NCBI GenBank assembly: GCA_965214565.1
Contig: OZ243951.1
Location: 3,038,001 to 3,102,000, forward strand
Source of the DNA: VXYK01 sp965214565
Lineage (GTDB): Bacteria > Actinomycetota > Acidimicrobiia > Acidimicrobiales > Aldehydirespiratoraceae
Direction: 5' to 3'
Length of the DNA stretch: 64,000 nucleotides
The position numbers and the translations under genes are program-made. The notes under the pieces are model-generated. The model was not told the DNA's origin. It was given only the letters and a program-made list of their open reading frames with translations, and did no database searches. Numbering within the stretch: position 1 is the stretch's first letter; each line of letters begins with the position of its first letter. Of this stretch, positions 41,803 through 53,294 are shown piece by piece.

Positions 41803-43645
41803 GGGTGTAGACGTTCTCGGCTACTTCGTCGGGGAGCCAACTCAGCGCCTTGAGGTCGCTCAAGGCGGCACGTTTCACGGCGTTCACGCCACCGAACTCC
41901 TTGGTGAGACGTTTCTTGCGGGCGGGGCCGAGTCCCGCGATGCCGTCGAGCGCTGAGCGGGTCATGCGCTTGTCGCGCAACTGGCGGTGGTAGGCGATGG
42001 CGAAACGGTGGCTCTCGTCGCGGATCCGTTGAAGCAGGTACAACGCCTCGGACTGGCGGGGCAACAGGATCGACTCGCTCCGTGCGGGCACGAACAGCTC
42101 CTCGAACTGCTTGGCCAGCGCAACGACGGGGATCTCCTCGGTCAGGCCGAGTTCAGCGAGAACCCGCTCAGCCACACCCAGTTGCCCCTTGCCGCCGTCG
42201 ACCACCAACAACTGCGGCGGGTATGAGAACCGCCCCTCACGTTCCTCGACCGGCAACTCGCGCTCCTTGAGATAGGCGGACAACCGCCGGGTGAGCACCT
42301 CCTCCATCGCTGCGAAGTCGTCGTTACCGGACACGGAGTGGATTCGGAAACGCCGATAGTCGGACTTCTTGGGCAGACCGTCCTCGACCACCACCATTGA
42401 CCCCACGTAGTCGGTTCCCTGAATGTGGCTCATGTCATAGCACTCGATCCGCAGCGGCACCAACGGCAGATCGAGGTGCTGCTGCAGTTCGTTGAGTGCC
42501 CTAGCACGGCTGTTGTGATCGTTGGTGCGTTTGAGCCGGTGACGGTTGAAGGTCTCCTCGGCGTTGCGGGTCACGGTCTCGTGGAGACGGCGCTTGTCGC
42601 CCCGCTGCGGCACCCGGATCTCCACCTTCGTGCCCCGCGCCTCGCTGATCCACTCCTCATACAACTGCGGATCATGGGGCAACCGCGGCACCAGCACCTC
42701 CTTGGGCCAGCCGATGGGGTTGTCGTCGAAGTAGAGGCGTTCGAGCACCCGGCTCATCAGTTCGGGCTCGTCGAGTTCCTCGGCCTTGTCGACAACGAAG
42801 CCTCTGCGGCCCATGACCCTCCCCTTGCGCACGAAGAAGACCTGGACCGCCGCTTCGAGTTCGTCGTCGAACACGCCGATTACGTCGACGTCTGTGCTGC
42901 GGGCGAACACCATCTGCTGTTTCTCGACCGCCTTGCGGACCGATGTGAGCCGGTCCCGGAAGTAGCCCGCCCTCTCGTAGGCCAAGGCATCGCTCGCCTC
43001 GTGCATCTGCGCGGTGAGCTTGGCGATCACCTCATCGGTGTCGCCGGCGAGGAAGCTGATGAGCTCGCCGACCATCCCGTCGTAAGTCTGTTTGTCGACC
43101 TCGCCGACGCACGGTCCCGCGCACTTCTCGATGTGGTACAGCAGGCAAGGCTTGCCCAGTTTCTCGTGCCTGCGGAACTTGTTGTCCGAACAGGTGCGAA
43201 TGGGGAAGGTGCGCAACAGCAGGTCGAGCGTCTCGCGGATGGCGTAGGCGTGGCCGTACGGCCCGAAGTAGCGGTTGCCCTTCTTGGGTTTGCCGCGAAT
43301 GACCATCGCACGGGGCCACTCGTCCACCATCGTCAGGCAAAGGAACGGGTAAGATTTGTCGTCGGTGTAACGGACGTTGAACCGCGGCTTGTGGCGCTGA
43401 ATCAGCGAGAACTCGAGCATCAGAGCCTCGACTTCGTTGGCCACCTGGATCCACTCGACCGACTCGGCTGTCTCGACCATCTGGTGGGTGCGGGTTGGCA
43501 GCTTGCGGGGGTTCTGGAAATAGTTGGAGAGGCGCGAACGAAGGTTCTTGGCCTTGCCTACATAGATCACACGACCGTGCTGGTCCTTGAACTGGTATGA
43601 ACCGGGTGTGTCGGGGATCGAGCCGCTGGGAGGTCGCGAGATCAT
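41786..43645 (-). CDS. uvrC: Excinuclease ABC subunit C
   Basis: A 619-residue nuclease subunit. N-terminal GIY-YIG nuclease (PGSYQFKDQHGRVIYVGKAK), UvrB-interacting UVR region (about 200-235), the C-terminal endonuclease half (IECYDMSHIQGTDYVGSMVV with catalytic D and H residues) and a terminal HhH domain (DGIAGLGPARKKRLTKEFGG). ATG at 43645, 4 bases after the uvrA stop. Confidence 0.97.
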   Translation of the reverse strand: MISRPPSGSIPDTPGSYQFKDQHGRVIYVGKAKNLRSRLSNYFQNPRKLPTRTHQMVETAESVEWIQVANEVEALMLEFSLIQRHKPRFNVRYTDDKSYPFLCLTMVDEWPRAMVIRGKPKKGNRYFGPYGHAYAIRETLDLLLRTFPIRTCSDNKFRRHEKLGKPCLLYHIEKCAGPCVGEVDKQTYDGMVGELISFLAGDTDEVIAKLTAQMHEASDALAYERAGYFRDRLTSVRKAVEKQQMVFARSTDVDVIGVFDDELEAAVQVFFVRKGRVMGRRGFVVDKAEELDEPELMSRVLERLYFDDNPIGWPKEVLVPRLPHDPQLYEEWISEARGTKVEIRVPQRGDKRRLHETVTRNAEETFNRHRLKRTNDHNSRARALNELQQHLDLPLVPLRIECYDMSHIQGTDYVGSMVVVEDGLPKKSDYRRFRIHSVSGNDDFAAMEEVLTRRLSAYLKERELPVEEREGRFSYPPQLLVVDGGKGQLGVAERVLAELGLTEEIPVVALAKQFEELFVPARSESILLPRQSEALYLLQRIRDESHRFAIAYHRQLRDKRMTRSALDGIAGLGPARKKRLTKEFGGVNAVKRAALSDLKALSWLPDEVAENVYTHVHRT

Positions 43646-43649
43646 GGCC

Positions 43650-46496
<2,847 letters not shown>

Positions 46497-46623
46497 GCCC
46501 GCACTCTAGCGCCCCCACCTACCCGAGACACGAACATTAGTTCGATAAAGGCCGCCTTTCGGATCAAAGGGGGCTCCGCGTGCCATGTTCTCCATCGAGC
46601 CCTGGCGAACCTCGGAATCCGCT

Positions 46624-47409
46624 TCAGTTCTCAGGGTTGGACCATCCGCAGTTCGGACGGTTTGCACCGAGCGCGTCAAGGTGTGCGGCGTACACGACTA
46701 GGAGTTCGTCTCGGGACAGAAACAGTGTGTCGATCAGGCGGTGTTCGGCGTTGATGTCTTGGAGAGCTATGTCTGAGAAATAGCTGTAGTCGGAATCGAC
46801 CGTGTCGTATCGGATATCAGGTGCGAGCGTGTCGATGCGCGCCAGTGACTCACCGGGTGTTTGACCCCACAGTTCGCGGCATATCGGCGAGGTGACGTTG
46901 AAAAGGTATCGCTCGCCAGAGAGAGCTTCGCGACCGTATTGGATGATGAGCTTGCCGTCGATTTCTTTGGGCAGGATGATCCGCTCGCTCCTTCCCGCCT
47001 CGTCGAAGATGACTGTCGCGGTGGTGGTTCCGGTACTGATGACAGCGCGAACCTCGTTGAGCAGTTCAGGGGGTGCGGGCACCGCCGCGAATTCGATGTC
47101 GATGCCGAGTTCTTCTTTGAGTTCTTCTTCGGCTGCTCGGGGGTCTCCCACCAGATCGATGATCTCCAGGTGGATCTCGTTCACCAGTCGGATGATCTTG
47201 AAGGGGTGCGCGCTTGCCGGTTGGGCCTGAAAATCGACGAACACAAAGGCGGCGAGCGCCAACACAACGACCGCCGCAAACCCGGTCGCTGGGACTGCGA
47301 ACCAACGATTGGTTGCGGGCCGGGTGTCGCGGGCTTCGATGCGACGGTAGGCCGCTGCTCTCAACTCTTGGCCGAGCTGTCGTTCGAAATCGGAGATGTC
47401 TTGGGTCAT
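46624..47409 (-). CDS. Membrane-anchored partner of the ECF sigma factor (putative anti-sigma or sensor)
   Basis: A 261-residue protein with a short cytoplasmic N-terminus (ISDFERQLGQELRAAAYRRI), one transmembrane helix at about residues 41-62 (VPATGFAAVVVLALAAFVFV) and a ~200-residue extracellular domain with no domain I recognise, carrying two cysteines (SPICREL, PNCGWSN). The ATG at 47409 overlaps the sigma-gene stop by 4 bases. The arrangement is that of ECF sigma/anti-sigma pairs, but no ZAS zinc motif is visible in the N-terminus, so the anti-sigma role is inferred from position only. Confidence 0.7.
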   Translation of the reverse strand: MTQDISDFERQLGQELRAAAYRRIEARDTRPATNRWFAVPATGFAAVVVLALAAFVFVDFQAQPASAHPFKIIRLVNEIHLEIIDLVGDPRAAEEELKEELGIDIEFAAVPAPPELLNEVRAVISTGTTTATVIFDEAGRSERIILPKEIDGKLIIQYGREALSGERYLFNVTSPICRELWGQTPGESLARIDTLAPDIRYDTVDSDYSYFSDIALQDINAEHRLIDTLFLSRDELLVVYAAHLDALGANRPNCGWSNPEN

Positions 47410-48014
47410 GGTGTGTCCCCTTCGCTCAACGGAGGGTCGAATTCGTCTCTGAGGCGGCGGAGTCCTCTGAAGACCAGGCTGCGGGCGGCCACCGGTTTGC
47501 ATCCCAACGTTGTCGCGATGTGACTGTAATCGAGTTGGCCTATGACTCTCAGCCTCACAGCCTCTCTGCTACGGGCCGGGACCCGAGTCAACGCTTCGGC
47601 CAGCCGCGCTGCGTCGAGTCCCGCATCGGCAGCCTCGATCTCCTCCCAACCTGTGCTTGCAGTCGAAGGAGTGTTCAATTCGAGTCTTCGCCGCGCGTTC
47701 GAGGCGACCCGATTTCTGCGCCACAGCCTTTTGAGCTGATTGTTGGCGATCCCGTACAGCCACTGCCGCGGCACACCCTTTGCCGGATCGTATCGCTCGA
47801 CACTCAGGAGTGCCGCGGCGAACGTCTCGGCTACAAGCTCTGATGCGACGTCGTGATCCCGTGTCCGGGACCAGAAAAAGGCGATCATGGGCCGGGTATT
47901 GCGTGAATAGAACTCGCCGAATGCTTCCGGATCGCGGCGGGCGTCGACCAGAAGCTCTGAATCGCTGCGAGGATCATCGCGCCACCCCGTCGAACGCGAC
48001 CTGGACTTCACCAT
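47406..48014 (-). CDS. ECF-type RNA polymerase sigma factor
   Basis: A 202-residue sigma-70 family protein. Region 2: DPEAFGEFYSRNTRPMIAFF and DVASELVAETFAAALLSVER; region 4: LTRVPARSREAVRLRVIGQL and YSHIATTLGCKPVAARSLVF, a typical helix-turn-helix. ATG at 48014; the frame is open to 48329 but without family features. Coupled with the membrane protein after it. Its targets may include the adjacent secreted-protease genes, whose leaders are repeated, but no consensus can be shown. Confidence 0.9.
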   Translation of the reverse strand: MVKSRSRSTGWRDDPRSDSELLVDARRDPEAFGEFYSRNTRPMIAFFWSRTRDHDVASELVAETFAAALLSVERYDPAKGVPRQWLYGIANNQLKRLWRRNRVASNARRRLELNTPSTASTGWEEIEAADAGLDAARLAEALTRVPARSREAVRLRVIGQLDYSHIATTLGCKPVAARSLVFRGLRRLRDEFDPPLSEGDTP

Positions 48015-48169
48015 TATCGCCGAGGCTAACCTCAGCCGGCACACATAATGCCGAACGCGCCTCTCGGTTGCCGCTTCGCAAGTTCGGCCTGCCCGACGTG
48101 GCAACGGTCGCCACAGTCCATCGGCGGTTGCGACAAGTCGGTCACGATGCATGGTGCGGACCCGCGGGA

Positions 48170-48688
48170 CTAACCGTACCGTACGCATGAAGCCCGGTTG
48201 TTCATCTGGCCGAGGGGGGATGCCGATCCGTAGATGCGGTGTGGCGACCCGGCGCAACTCGACGAGTTGTAGAAAGTCGTGGGTGAGCTTCCACAGTGAT
48301 GGAGCGAGGATTCGATGTTGTTGTTCCATGCCCCTGTCGGATACCAGACACCGCCGCCGCAGGTCGTTCCGACTATTCGTACCGAGGACCCGCTGTAGAA
48401 GGTGGACGTGTAGTGCGTGCCGATCGTGTTGTTGCCCGACGCGAGCGCACCTTGCCCGCTAACCGCGGAGGAGGTCGACGCGGCATGCATCACGGCTTGG
48501 GTCTGAGATCCGAAGCAGACCTCAGGCCCGGTGAGGAACACCCCCTCCTCAACCCCGGTGACCTCGATCACGCAATGCCTCTCGGTTCCCTCGGAGCGCT
48601 CCGACGCGCCGGCCTGGCCCACGAAGGCGATTCCACTAGCGATGACCACTGCAATCGCAGCGATCCTGAAAATCCTGGTGCTGCTCAC
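48170..48688 (-). CDS. Secreted beta/gamma-crystallin-like, possible peptidase-inhibitor protein
   Basis: A 172-residue exported protein: signal peptide 1-28 (RIFRIAAIAVVIASGIAFVG, cleavage near AGA-SE), then about six cysteines. FYSGSSVRIVGTTCGGGVWY followed by WNNNIESS looks like a Greek-key beta/gamma-crystallin repeat, the fold of Streptomyces metalloproteinase inhibitor (family I36). It is encoded next to secreted S1 peptidases, which makes an inhibitor or protective role plausible; this is inference. It diverges from the protease gene, sharing a ~296-base spacer. Confidence 0.65.
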   Translation of the reverse strand: MSSTRIFRIAAIAVVIASGIAFVGQAGASERSEGTERHCVIEVTGVEEGVFLTGPEVCFGSQTQAVMHAASTSSAVSGQGALASGNNTIGTHYTSTFYSGSSVRIVGTTCGGGVWYPTGAWNNNIESSLHHCGSSPTTFYNSSSCAGSPHRIYGSASPLGQMNNRASCVRYG

Positions 48689-48844
48689 GGCAAGCCCCTC
48701 TCAACTCACAGCACCGAGGACAGCCCCCGACGCTCACCATGTACTTGCCCGCTCGACGCGATCCGTTGCACGCGATTTCCGAAAATGTTAATAACCTTTT
48801 CACGGACACGCGGGGCGGTGCGCGCCACGGCCACCAGCCGAGGG

Positions 48845-48987
48845 CTATCCGAAGAAATCTAGAAATCGATGCAACGCGAGCGCCCCAGCCGACAAGTACT
48901 GGGTGAAGCCATCTGCGTGACCGTGTCGAAAGCCACCTCAAGCATGTGAATCCGTCCACCCGAATTGAAGAGAAAGGCAATCCAATG
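48845..48987 (+). repeat. Leader repeat, copy 1, upstream of the intact protease gene
   Basis: Similar to 51387-51527 in order and spacing: a TCCGAAGAAAT stretch, GCAAC-CGAGC, AGCCGRCAAGTACT, a TCC-TCCACCCGAA block and AGAAAGGCAAWCCAATG. It ends at the start codon, so promoter and ribosome site were duplicated together with the genes. Confidence 0.75.
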
Positions 48988-50325
48988 AAACGAACGACCT
49001 GCCTGATAGTTGTACTTGCGTTGGCGATGATCTCAGCAGCGACCGCTGCTGCCTCCACAGGCGCAGACGGAGTTCTCGCAGACTCCGGCCGAACCGAGGT
49101 CAACACCGGCCTAGGGGAAACCGCTGGTGTCAGCCTCGAGGCCGAACACTACGCGATCGATTTCGGCGTCACCACAGACGAGGCTCAAAGGAGGCTCAAC
49201 CGCATCGGCGAGTTGACGACAATCATCCAGGAGACTGTCGCAGCAGAATCAGCACGGGTCGCCGGCTGGAGCATCGTGCACGAACCGGACTTCGGCGGTT
49301 GGGTCTACCTCGTCGGTGATGCTGAACCGACCCGAACCACAACGGGACTGATGGCCCAACACAGCGACCTGTTCGTCGACACCGGAGCGAAACACACGTT
49401 CGCTGAACTCACCGCAGCAATATCGGACCGGTCGAACTTCGAGGCCATCCCTGATTCGATGCGCGATCGTATCGCCTATCGAGAGATCGACGTTCGCTCC
49501 AACAGCATCGTCGTGGCGATCGACCGCGACCAGCCACCGACACGAACCGACGAGTCAGCCTTCATCACAGAAGGATCAATCGAGACCATGGAACTCCGCC
49601 AAGCAGCCAGCACACTCGAAACAATCCTAGAACAAGACACAGACTTGCCGTTCTCTGTCACGTTGGACTCCGCGAGCACACCAAGCGCGATCTACGGCGG
49701 CGAACTCATCCGCACCGACCGCGGAACCAGATGTACGAGCGGATTCGCCGTCCTCAAGGGCAGCACACGAGGTATGTTGACCGCCGGACACTGCGCCAAC
49801 ATCACAAGGCACTGGCGGTCTCGCACCTCTGCCTATACGGGAGACAACTTCGCTGCTACCCACAAAGACACAATTTGGGGGAAAACCGGCGATTCGGCCT
49901 GGTACACGACCGTGCAGGACGAGGCAGACGACTTCTACTTCAGTACAACATCCACCCGCGATGTGAACGGCCATGAAGTAAGGGCCAACATGCTAAGGGC
50001 CAACATGAAAGGCCACTTCGTCTGCCACTTCGGGATCAAGTCGGGTTATTCCTGCGGCTCCGTGGTTTCGACAACCCACGACCCGAACTATGATATTTGC
50101 GGTTCGGATGGCTGTGATCACATGTGGGTCAGAGTTGAAGGCGCATCCCTCAAATCATGCGGCGGTGACAGCGGCGGCCCATGGTTCCTAGTCCGAACGG
50201 CCTACGGAATCCACAGCGGATCCAACAAAGGCAGCGATTGCACCGCAGAGGGAACCGACTACGCAACCTTCACCGCAATGGACGACATACTGCGGGACCT
50301 CAACCTAGAGTTGGCCACATCATGA
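48985..50325 (+). CDS. Secreted S1-family serine protease with prodomain (streptogrisin/alpha-lytic type)
   Basis: A 446-residue pre-pro-protease. Signal peptide ~1-25 (CLIVVLALAMISAATAAAS), prodomain ~35-235 (about two alpha/beta halves with RVAGWSIVHEPDFGGWVYLV and SIVVAIDRDQPP), then the chymotrypsin-like domain. Triad: H269 in LTAGHC, D303 in KTGDSAWYT, S396 in GGDSGGP. Cys pairs (RCTSGF/GHC and SCGG/SDC) suggest disulfides. ATG 48985 has GAGAAAGG upstream. Its stop overlaps the next gene (ATGA). Prodomains of this family fold the protease and inhibit it until cleaved. Confidence 0.92.
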   Translation: MKRTTCLIVVLALAMISAATAAASTGADGVLADSGRTEVNTGLGETAGVSLEAEHYAIDFGVTTDEAQRRLNRIGELTTIIQETVAAESARVAGWSIVHEPDFGGWVYLVGDAEPTRTTTGLMAQHSDLFVDTGAKHTFAELTAAISDRSNFEAIPDSMRDRIAYREIDVRSNSIVVAIDRDQPPTRTDESAFITEGSIETMELRQAASTLETILEQDTDLPFSVTLDSASTPSAIYGGELIRTDRGTRCTSGFAVLKGSTRGMLTAGHCANITRHWRSRTSAYTGDNFAATHKDTIWGKTGDSAWYTTVQDEADDFYFSTTSTRDVNGHEVRANMLRANMKGHFVCHFGIKSGYSCGSVVSTTHDPNYDICGSDGCDHMWVRVEGASLKSCGGDSGGPWFLVRTAYGIHSGSNKGSDCTAEGTDYATFTAMDDILRDLNLELATS

Positions 50326-51137
50326 GAGAGACCACCGTCAGACGGCTGAACGCACACGTCACCGGTCACCTGGTTGCGTCGCTTCTACTGCTCATTCTCT
50401 TTGCCACCGGATGCGGGCGCGACAAGCCGAGCCTCGGAACTGAACAAGCCGGGAGTGATCAACTCGTTGAAGAGAGCGCCTACGAGGAGCCCGATGAGAA
50501 CGAGGACACGCTGGGCATCAAACTCGATGCGCAACACTATGCGTCTGAGTTCGGAATCTCCGAAGAAGACGCTCTCAAAAGACTGAGACGCAGCGATGAA
50601 CTGACTACCATGCTCCAGGAAATCGTCGCGGTCGAAACCGGGCGGGTTGCCGGCTGGGGGCTCGTACACGAACCCGAGTTCGGAGGCTTGGTCTACCTAG
50701 TCGGCGAGGCCGAAGCTACCGCCTTCACACGAAACCTGGCCGCCCAGAATAGCGATCTGTTCATCGAATTGGGAGCGACGCACACACTGGCTGAACTCAG
50801 CGCAGCGATGTCGGAGCGGTCCAACTTCGAGGCCATCCCTGATTCGATGCGCGATCGCATCGCCTATCGGGAGATCGACGTGTGGTCCAACAGCATTGTT
50901 GTGGCGATCGACCAAGACGAACCCCCGCTCCCCATCGATGACACCGTACCAGTCGCAGACCGTCCGATTGAGTCCCTGGACCTGCCACAAGCAGCAGAAG
51001 CACTCGAAGCACTCCTCGAACAAACCACCGGCCTACCCTTCTCAGTTGCTCTCGACTCCAGACCTGTGCCGGACGAAGGCGAGACAACGGACTATGACTC
51101 GTCTAGGACTCGCTCACCCTCACTCAACGCGCCCTGA
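50322..51137 (+). CDS. Lipoprotein consisting of an S1-protease prodomain without a catalytic domain
   Basis: A 271-residue protein: lipobox LFATGC at about residues 23-28, an acidic linker, then a copy of the prodomain of the upstream protease (RVAGWGLVHEPEFGGLVYLV; SERSNFEAIPDSMRDRIAYR; SNSIVVAIDQDEPP). It stops after LPFSVALDSRPVPDEG, where the protease domain would begin. Either a purposely standalone, membrane-tethered prodomain (chaperone or inhibitor in trans) or a protease truncated by recombination; the uvrB-like fragment starts only ~33 bases after the stop, which favours truncation. Translationally coupled to the upstream protease. Confidence 0.8.
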   Translation: MRETTVRRLNAHVTGHLVASLLLLILFATGCGRDKPSLGTEQAGSDQLVEESAYEEPDENEDTLGIKLDAQHYASEFGISEEDALKRLRRSDELTTMLQEIVAVETGRVAGWGLVHEPEFGGLVYLVGEAEATAFTRNLAAQNSDLFIELGATHTLAELSAAMSERSNFEAIPDSMRDRIAYREIDVWSNSIVVAIDQDEPPLPIDDTVPVADRPIESLDLPQAAEALEALLEQTTGLPFSVALDSRPVPDEGETTDYDSSRTRSPSLNAP

Positions 51138-51170
51138 CAGCGGTCGCCGAACTCAGGTCGTAGCAGGCGA

Positions 51171-51379
51171 GTCAGCGGCGCATGTCGCGGAGTTCGCGGC
51201 GCAACTCCTTGACTTCGTCGCGTAGGCGGGCGGCGTATTCGAAGCGCAGATCTACGGCTGCGTCGTGCATCTCCTTCTCAAGGGTGGGCGGCCTCCATCG
51301 GTGATTGCGACAAGTCGGCCATGATGGTCGGTGATCTCCTTGCGCATCGACTGCGTGTCTATCCCGTGCTCCTCGTTGT
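51171..51379 (-). pseudogene. Degenerate copy of the uvrB 3' end
   Basis: Two pieces align to uvrB in the same orientation. 51171-51286 matches 56532-56647 without gaps (encoding EMHDAAVDLRFEYAARLRDE, then VKELRRELRDMRR and the stop), and 51328-51379 matches 56780-56831 (NEEHGID.QS.RKEITD). The 132 bases of uvrB between these pieces are replaced by 41 unrelated bases. It is thus a second, internally deleted uvrB C-terminus (UvrC-binding UVR motif). Confidence 0.88.
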
Positions 51380-51386
51380 CGCACGA

Positions 51387-51527
51387 GTTTCCGAAGAAAT
51401 TCCCAAATTTGCGCAACACGAGCCTCTCAGCCGGCAAGTACTAGATGGAAGCGCACGTTTCGCTGCCTTCACAGACATACGACAAGTGCGCCTCCATCCA
51501 CCCGAAAACGAGAAAGGCAAACCAATG
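51387..51527 (+). repeat. Leader repeat, copy 2, upstream of the IS-interrupted protease gene
   Basis: Counterpart of 48845-48987; see that entry. It begins right after the uvrB-like fragment and ends at the ATG. Confidence 0.75.
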
Positions 51528-51820
51528 AACCGATCACCGACTCCAACAACGTTTCCGCGTAGGTTGCTCAGCCCGAAGATTCTGCTGATCGCCCTCGCCT
51601 CGGCTGCGCTTCCTGCCCTGATCGCTCCGGCATCGTGGGTCGGTCAATCTTCGCTTGCACCGGATGAGTTTCGTCGTAAATCCAAGGCTCTTGCGAACAA
51701 CCCTCTAGTCATTGTCGAAGACTTGGGGCCTGTTGTCTTTGAACGTGGCGGTGACGCCTGCCCGTCGAACGGCTGCGGCAACGAGCTGGGAGCAATTTCC
51801 GCGCACGCCGATGGTAAACG

Positions 51821-53236
51821 GGCTCTTCGCGTTTCAGGGTGGAGTGAGGGTGTCGAGTAGTGTCCAGTTGGGTTTGCCGGCGTACAGTAGGGCGCGGATT
51901 CGGTAGTTGTTGAAGTTGGTGAACCCGAACGCGACGCGTTTGACGCGTTTGATCAAGTTGTTGGCGGCTTCAGTAGCGGCGTTGGTGACCCGAGCGCGAT
52001 GCCAGTTCGCGATTTGGACTCTCCAGCGGTGGAGGGTCCGGCCGAGCCGGTTGATCTCTTCGGGTAGCCACGGGTCTTGGAACTCATCAGCGAGCTGTTC
52101 GACGGTCTCGACACCAACTTTGGGGTCGCCGATGTCATAGATGCCGCGCAGGGTTTCTTTGGCGTGCCAGGCGTTGCGGACTTCTCCGTGGGGGTCGCCT
52201 GCTTCGAGCAGTCCCCGCAGCCGGTTACGGCCGTTGTCGGTGATCTTCTCAGAGCCTGACACCAACAGTTTGCGTGCCCGGTACAGCGGATCGTCTTTAC
52301 GTCCGCGGTGCCCGAGTGTCTGGTTCTGGACTCTGCGCCGGACCTCGTCGAGCGCGTCGTTGCCCAATCTCACGACGTGAAACGGGTCCGCGACCTGCTT
52401 CGCGTGCGGCAGCGCTGTGTCGAACGCGGCCCGGTACGGCCCTGACAGGTCCAACGCCGCCCAAGCAATGTTGTTGCGCCACTGCTGGGGCCGTTCAAGC
52501 AGCCATTTCGCGGGTGCTTCAGCGGTTCTGCCTGGGACTATGTCAAGGAGCTGTCCCCGACCGACATCAACAACACCGGTTGCCCAGGCTTTGGTGCGGA
52601 ACTTCCCGCGGCGCCACATCAGATGCTCGTCAAGACCCAACGCCTCGGTGTCACCGATCCGCTCGACATCGGCTTCGAGCAGTGCTTGGCCCCAACGTTG
52701 CACCGACCCGTTCACCGGATGCCAATTGCATCCCAGCTCTGATGCGACTTCTTTGAGCGGGCGGCCACGACCGGCCTGACGCGTGACCCAGCGACCCGCC
52801 CGCGTCGTCAGGCGCTCACGCGGCGGCGCAATCTGACAGTCCTGTTCAGTGACCGTACCCGCCGCGCATTCGCTACCCCCCGCAGCGCCACCGGCGTTTG
52901 TGCCACACCAGCAACACCGCCCGCCCGAACACCGGCAGGTCAACCAACTCCACGGTCCGTTCACCGTTGGACCACAACGGTCCGCCACAGGCCGCACAGT
53001 CCGGTCTCTCCGCCCGCCGACGGACATGCACCCGCAACGGCGCGCCCACATCGTCGTCGACGCCGACCACCTCCACGTCGCCCAACCCAACCAACAACTC
53101 ACACACGCGTGTAGGGTCAACTTCCACAGAGATCCTCCAGTCCCTCGGCTGCAGATACAGCACCGATTCTGGGGGATCTCTCGCGTTCACCCGCGGACCC
53201 TCACCCCACCGACTCCACCCTCAAACGCGATGAGCC
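51821..53236 (-). mobile_element. ISL3-family insertion sequence, copy 1 (1416 bp)
   Basis: Ends: GGCTCTTCGCGTTTCAGGGT at 51821 and, inverted, GGCTCATCGCGTTTGAGGGT ending at 53236. Flanked by a perfect 8-base target duplication GGTAAACG (51813-51820 and 53237-53244). Starts with GGCTCTT as known for ISL3 elements, and 8-bp duplications are normal for the family. Carries one transposase gene on the minus strand, which is frameshifted. Confidence 0.95.
51834..53190 (-). pseudogene. ISL3-family transposase, frameshifted (copy 1)
   Basis: The N-terminal part (53190 to ~52880) carries VEVDPTRVCELLVGLGDVEV and the zinc-finger RPDCAACGGPLW; the rest lies in another frame with the DDE core: GLDEHLMWRRGKF (D), AALDLSGPYR (D) and NAATEAANNLIKRV (E). 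The frame breaks at a run of six C (52876-52881); the second copy has five C at the equivalent place and is intact. The other regions are intact, so the loss is recent or a sequencing error. Confidence 0.88.
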
Positions 53237-53294
53237 GGTAAACGCTGTTCAATTGGCTTCACCGCTACACATGTCTATAGCGGGCTAGGTTACT

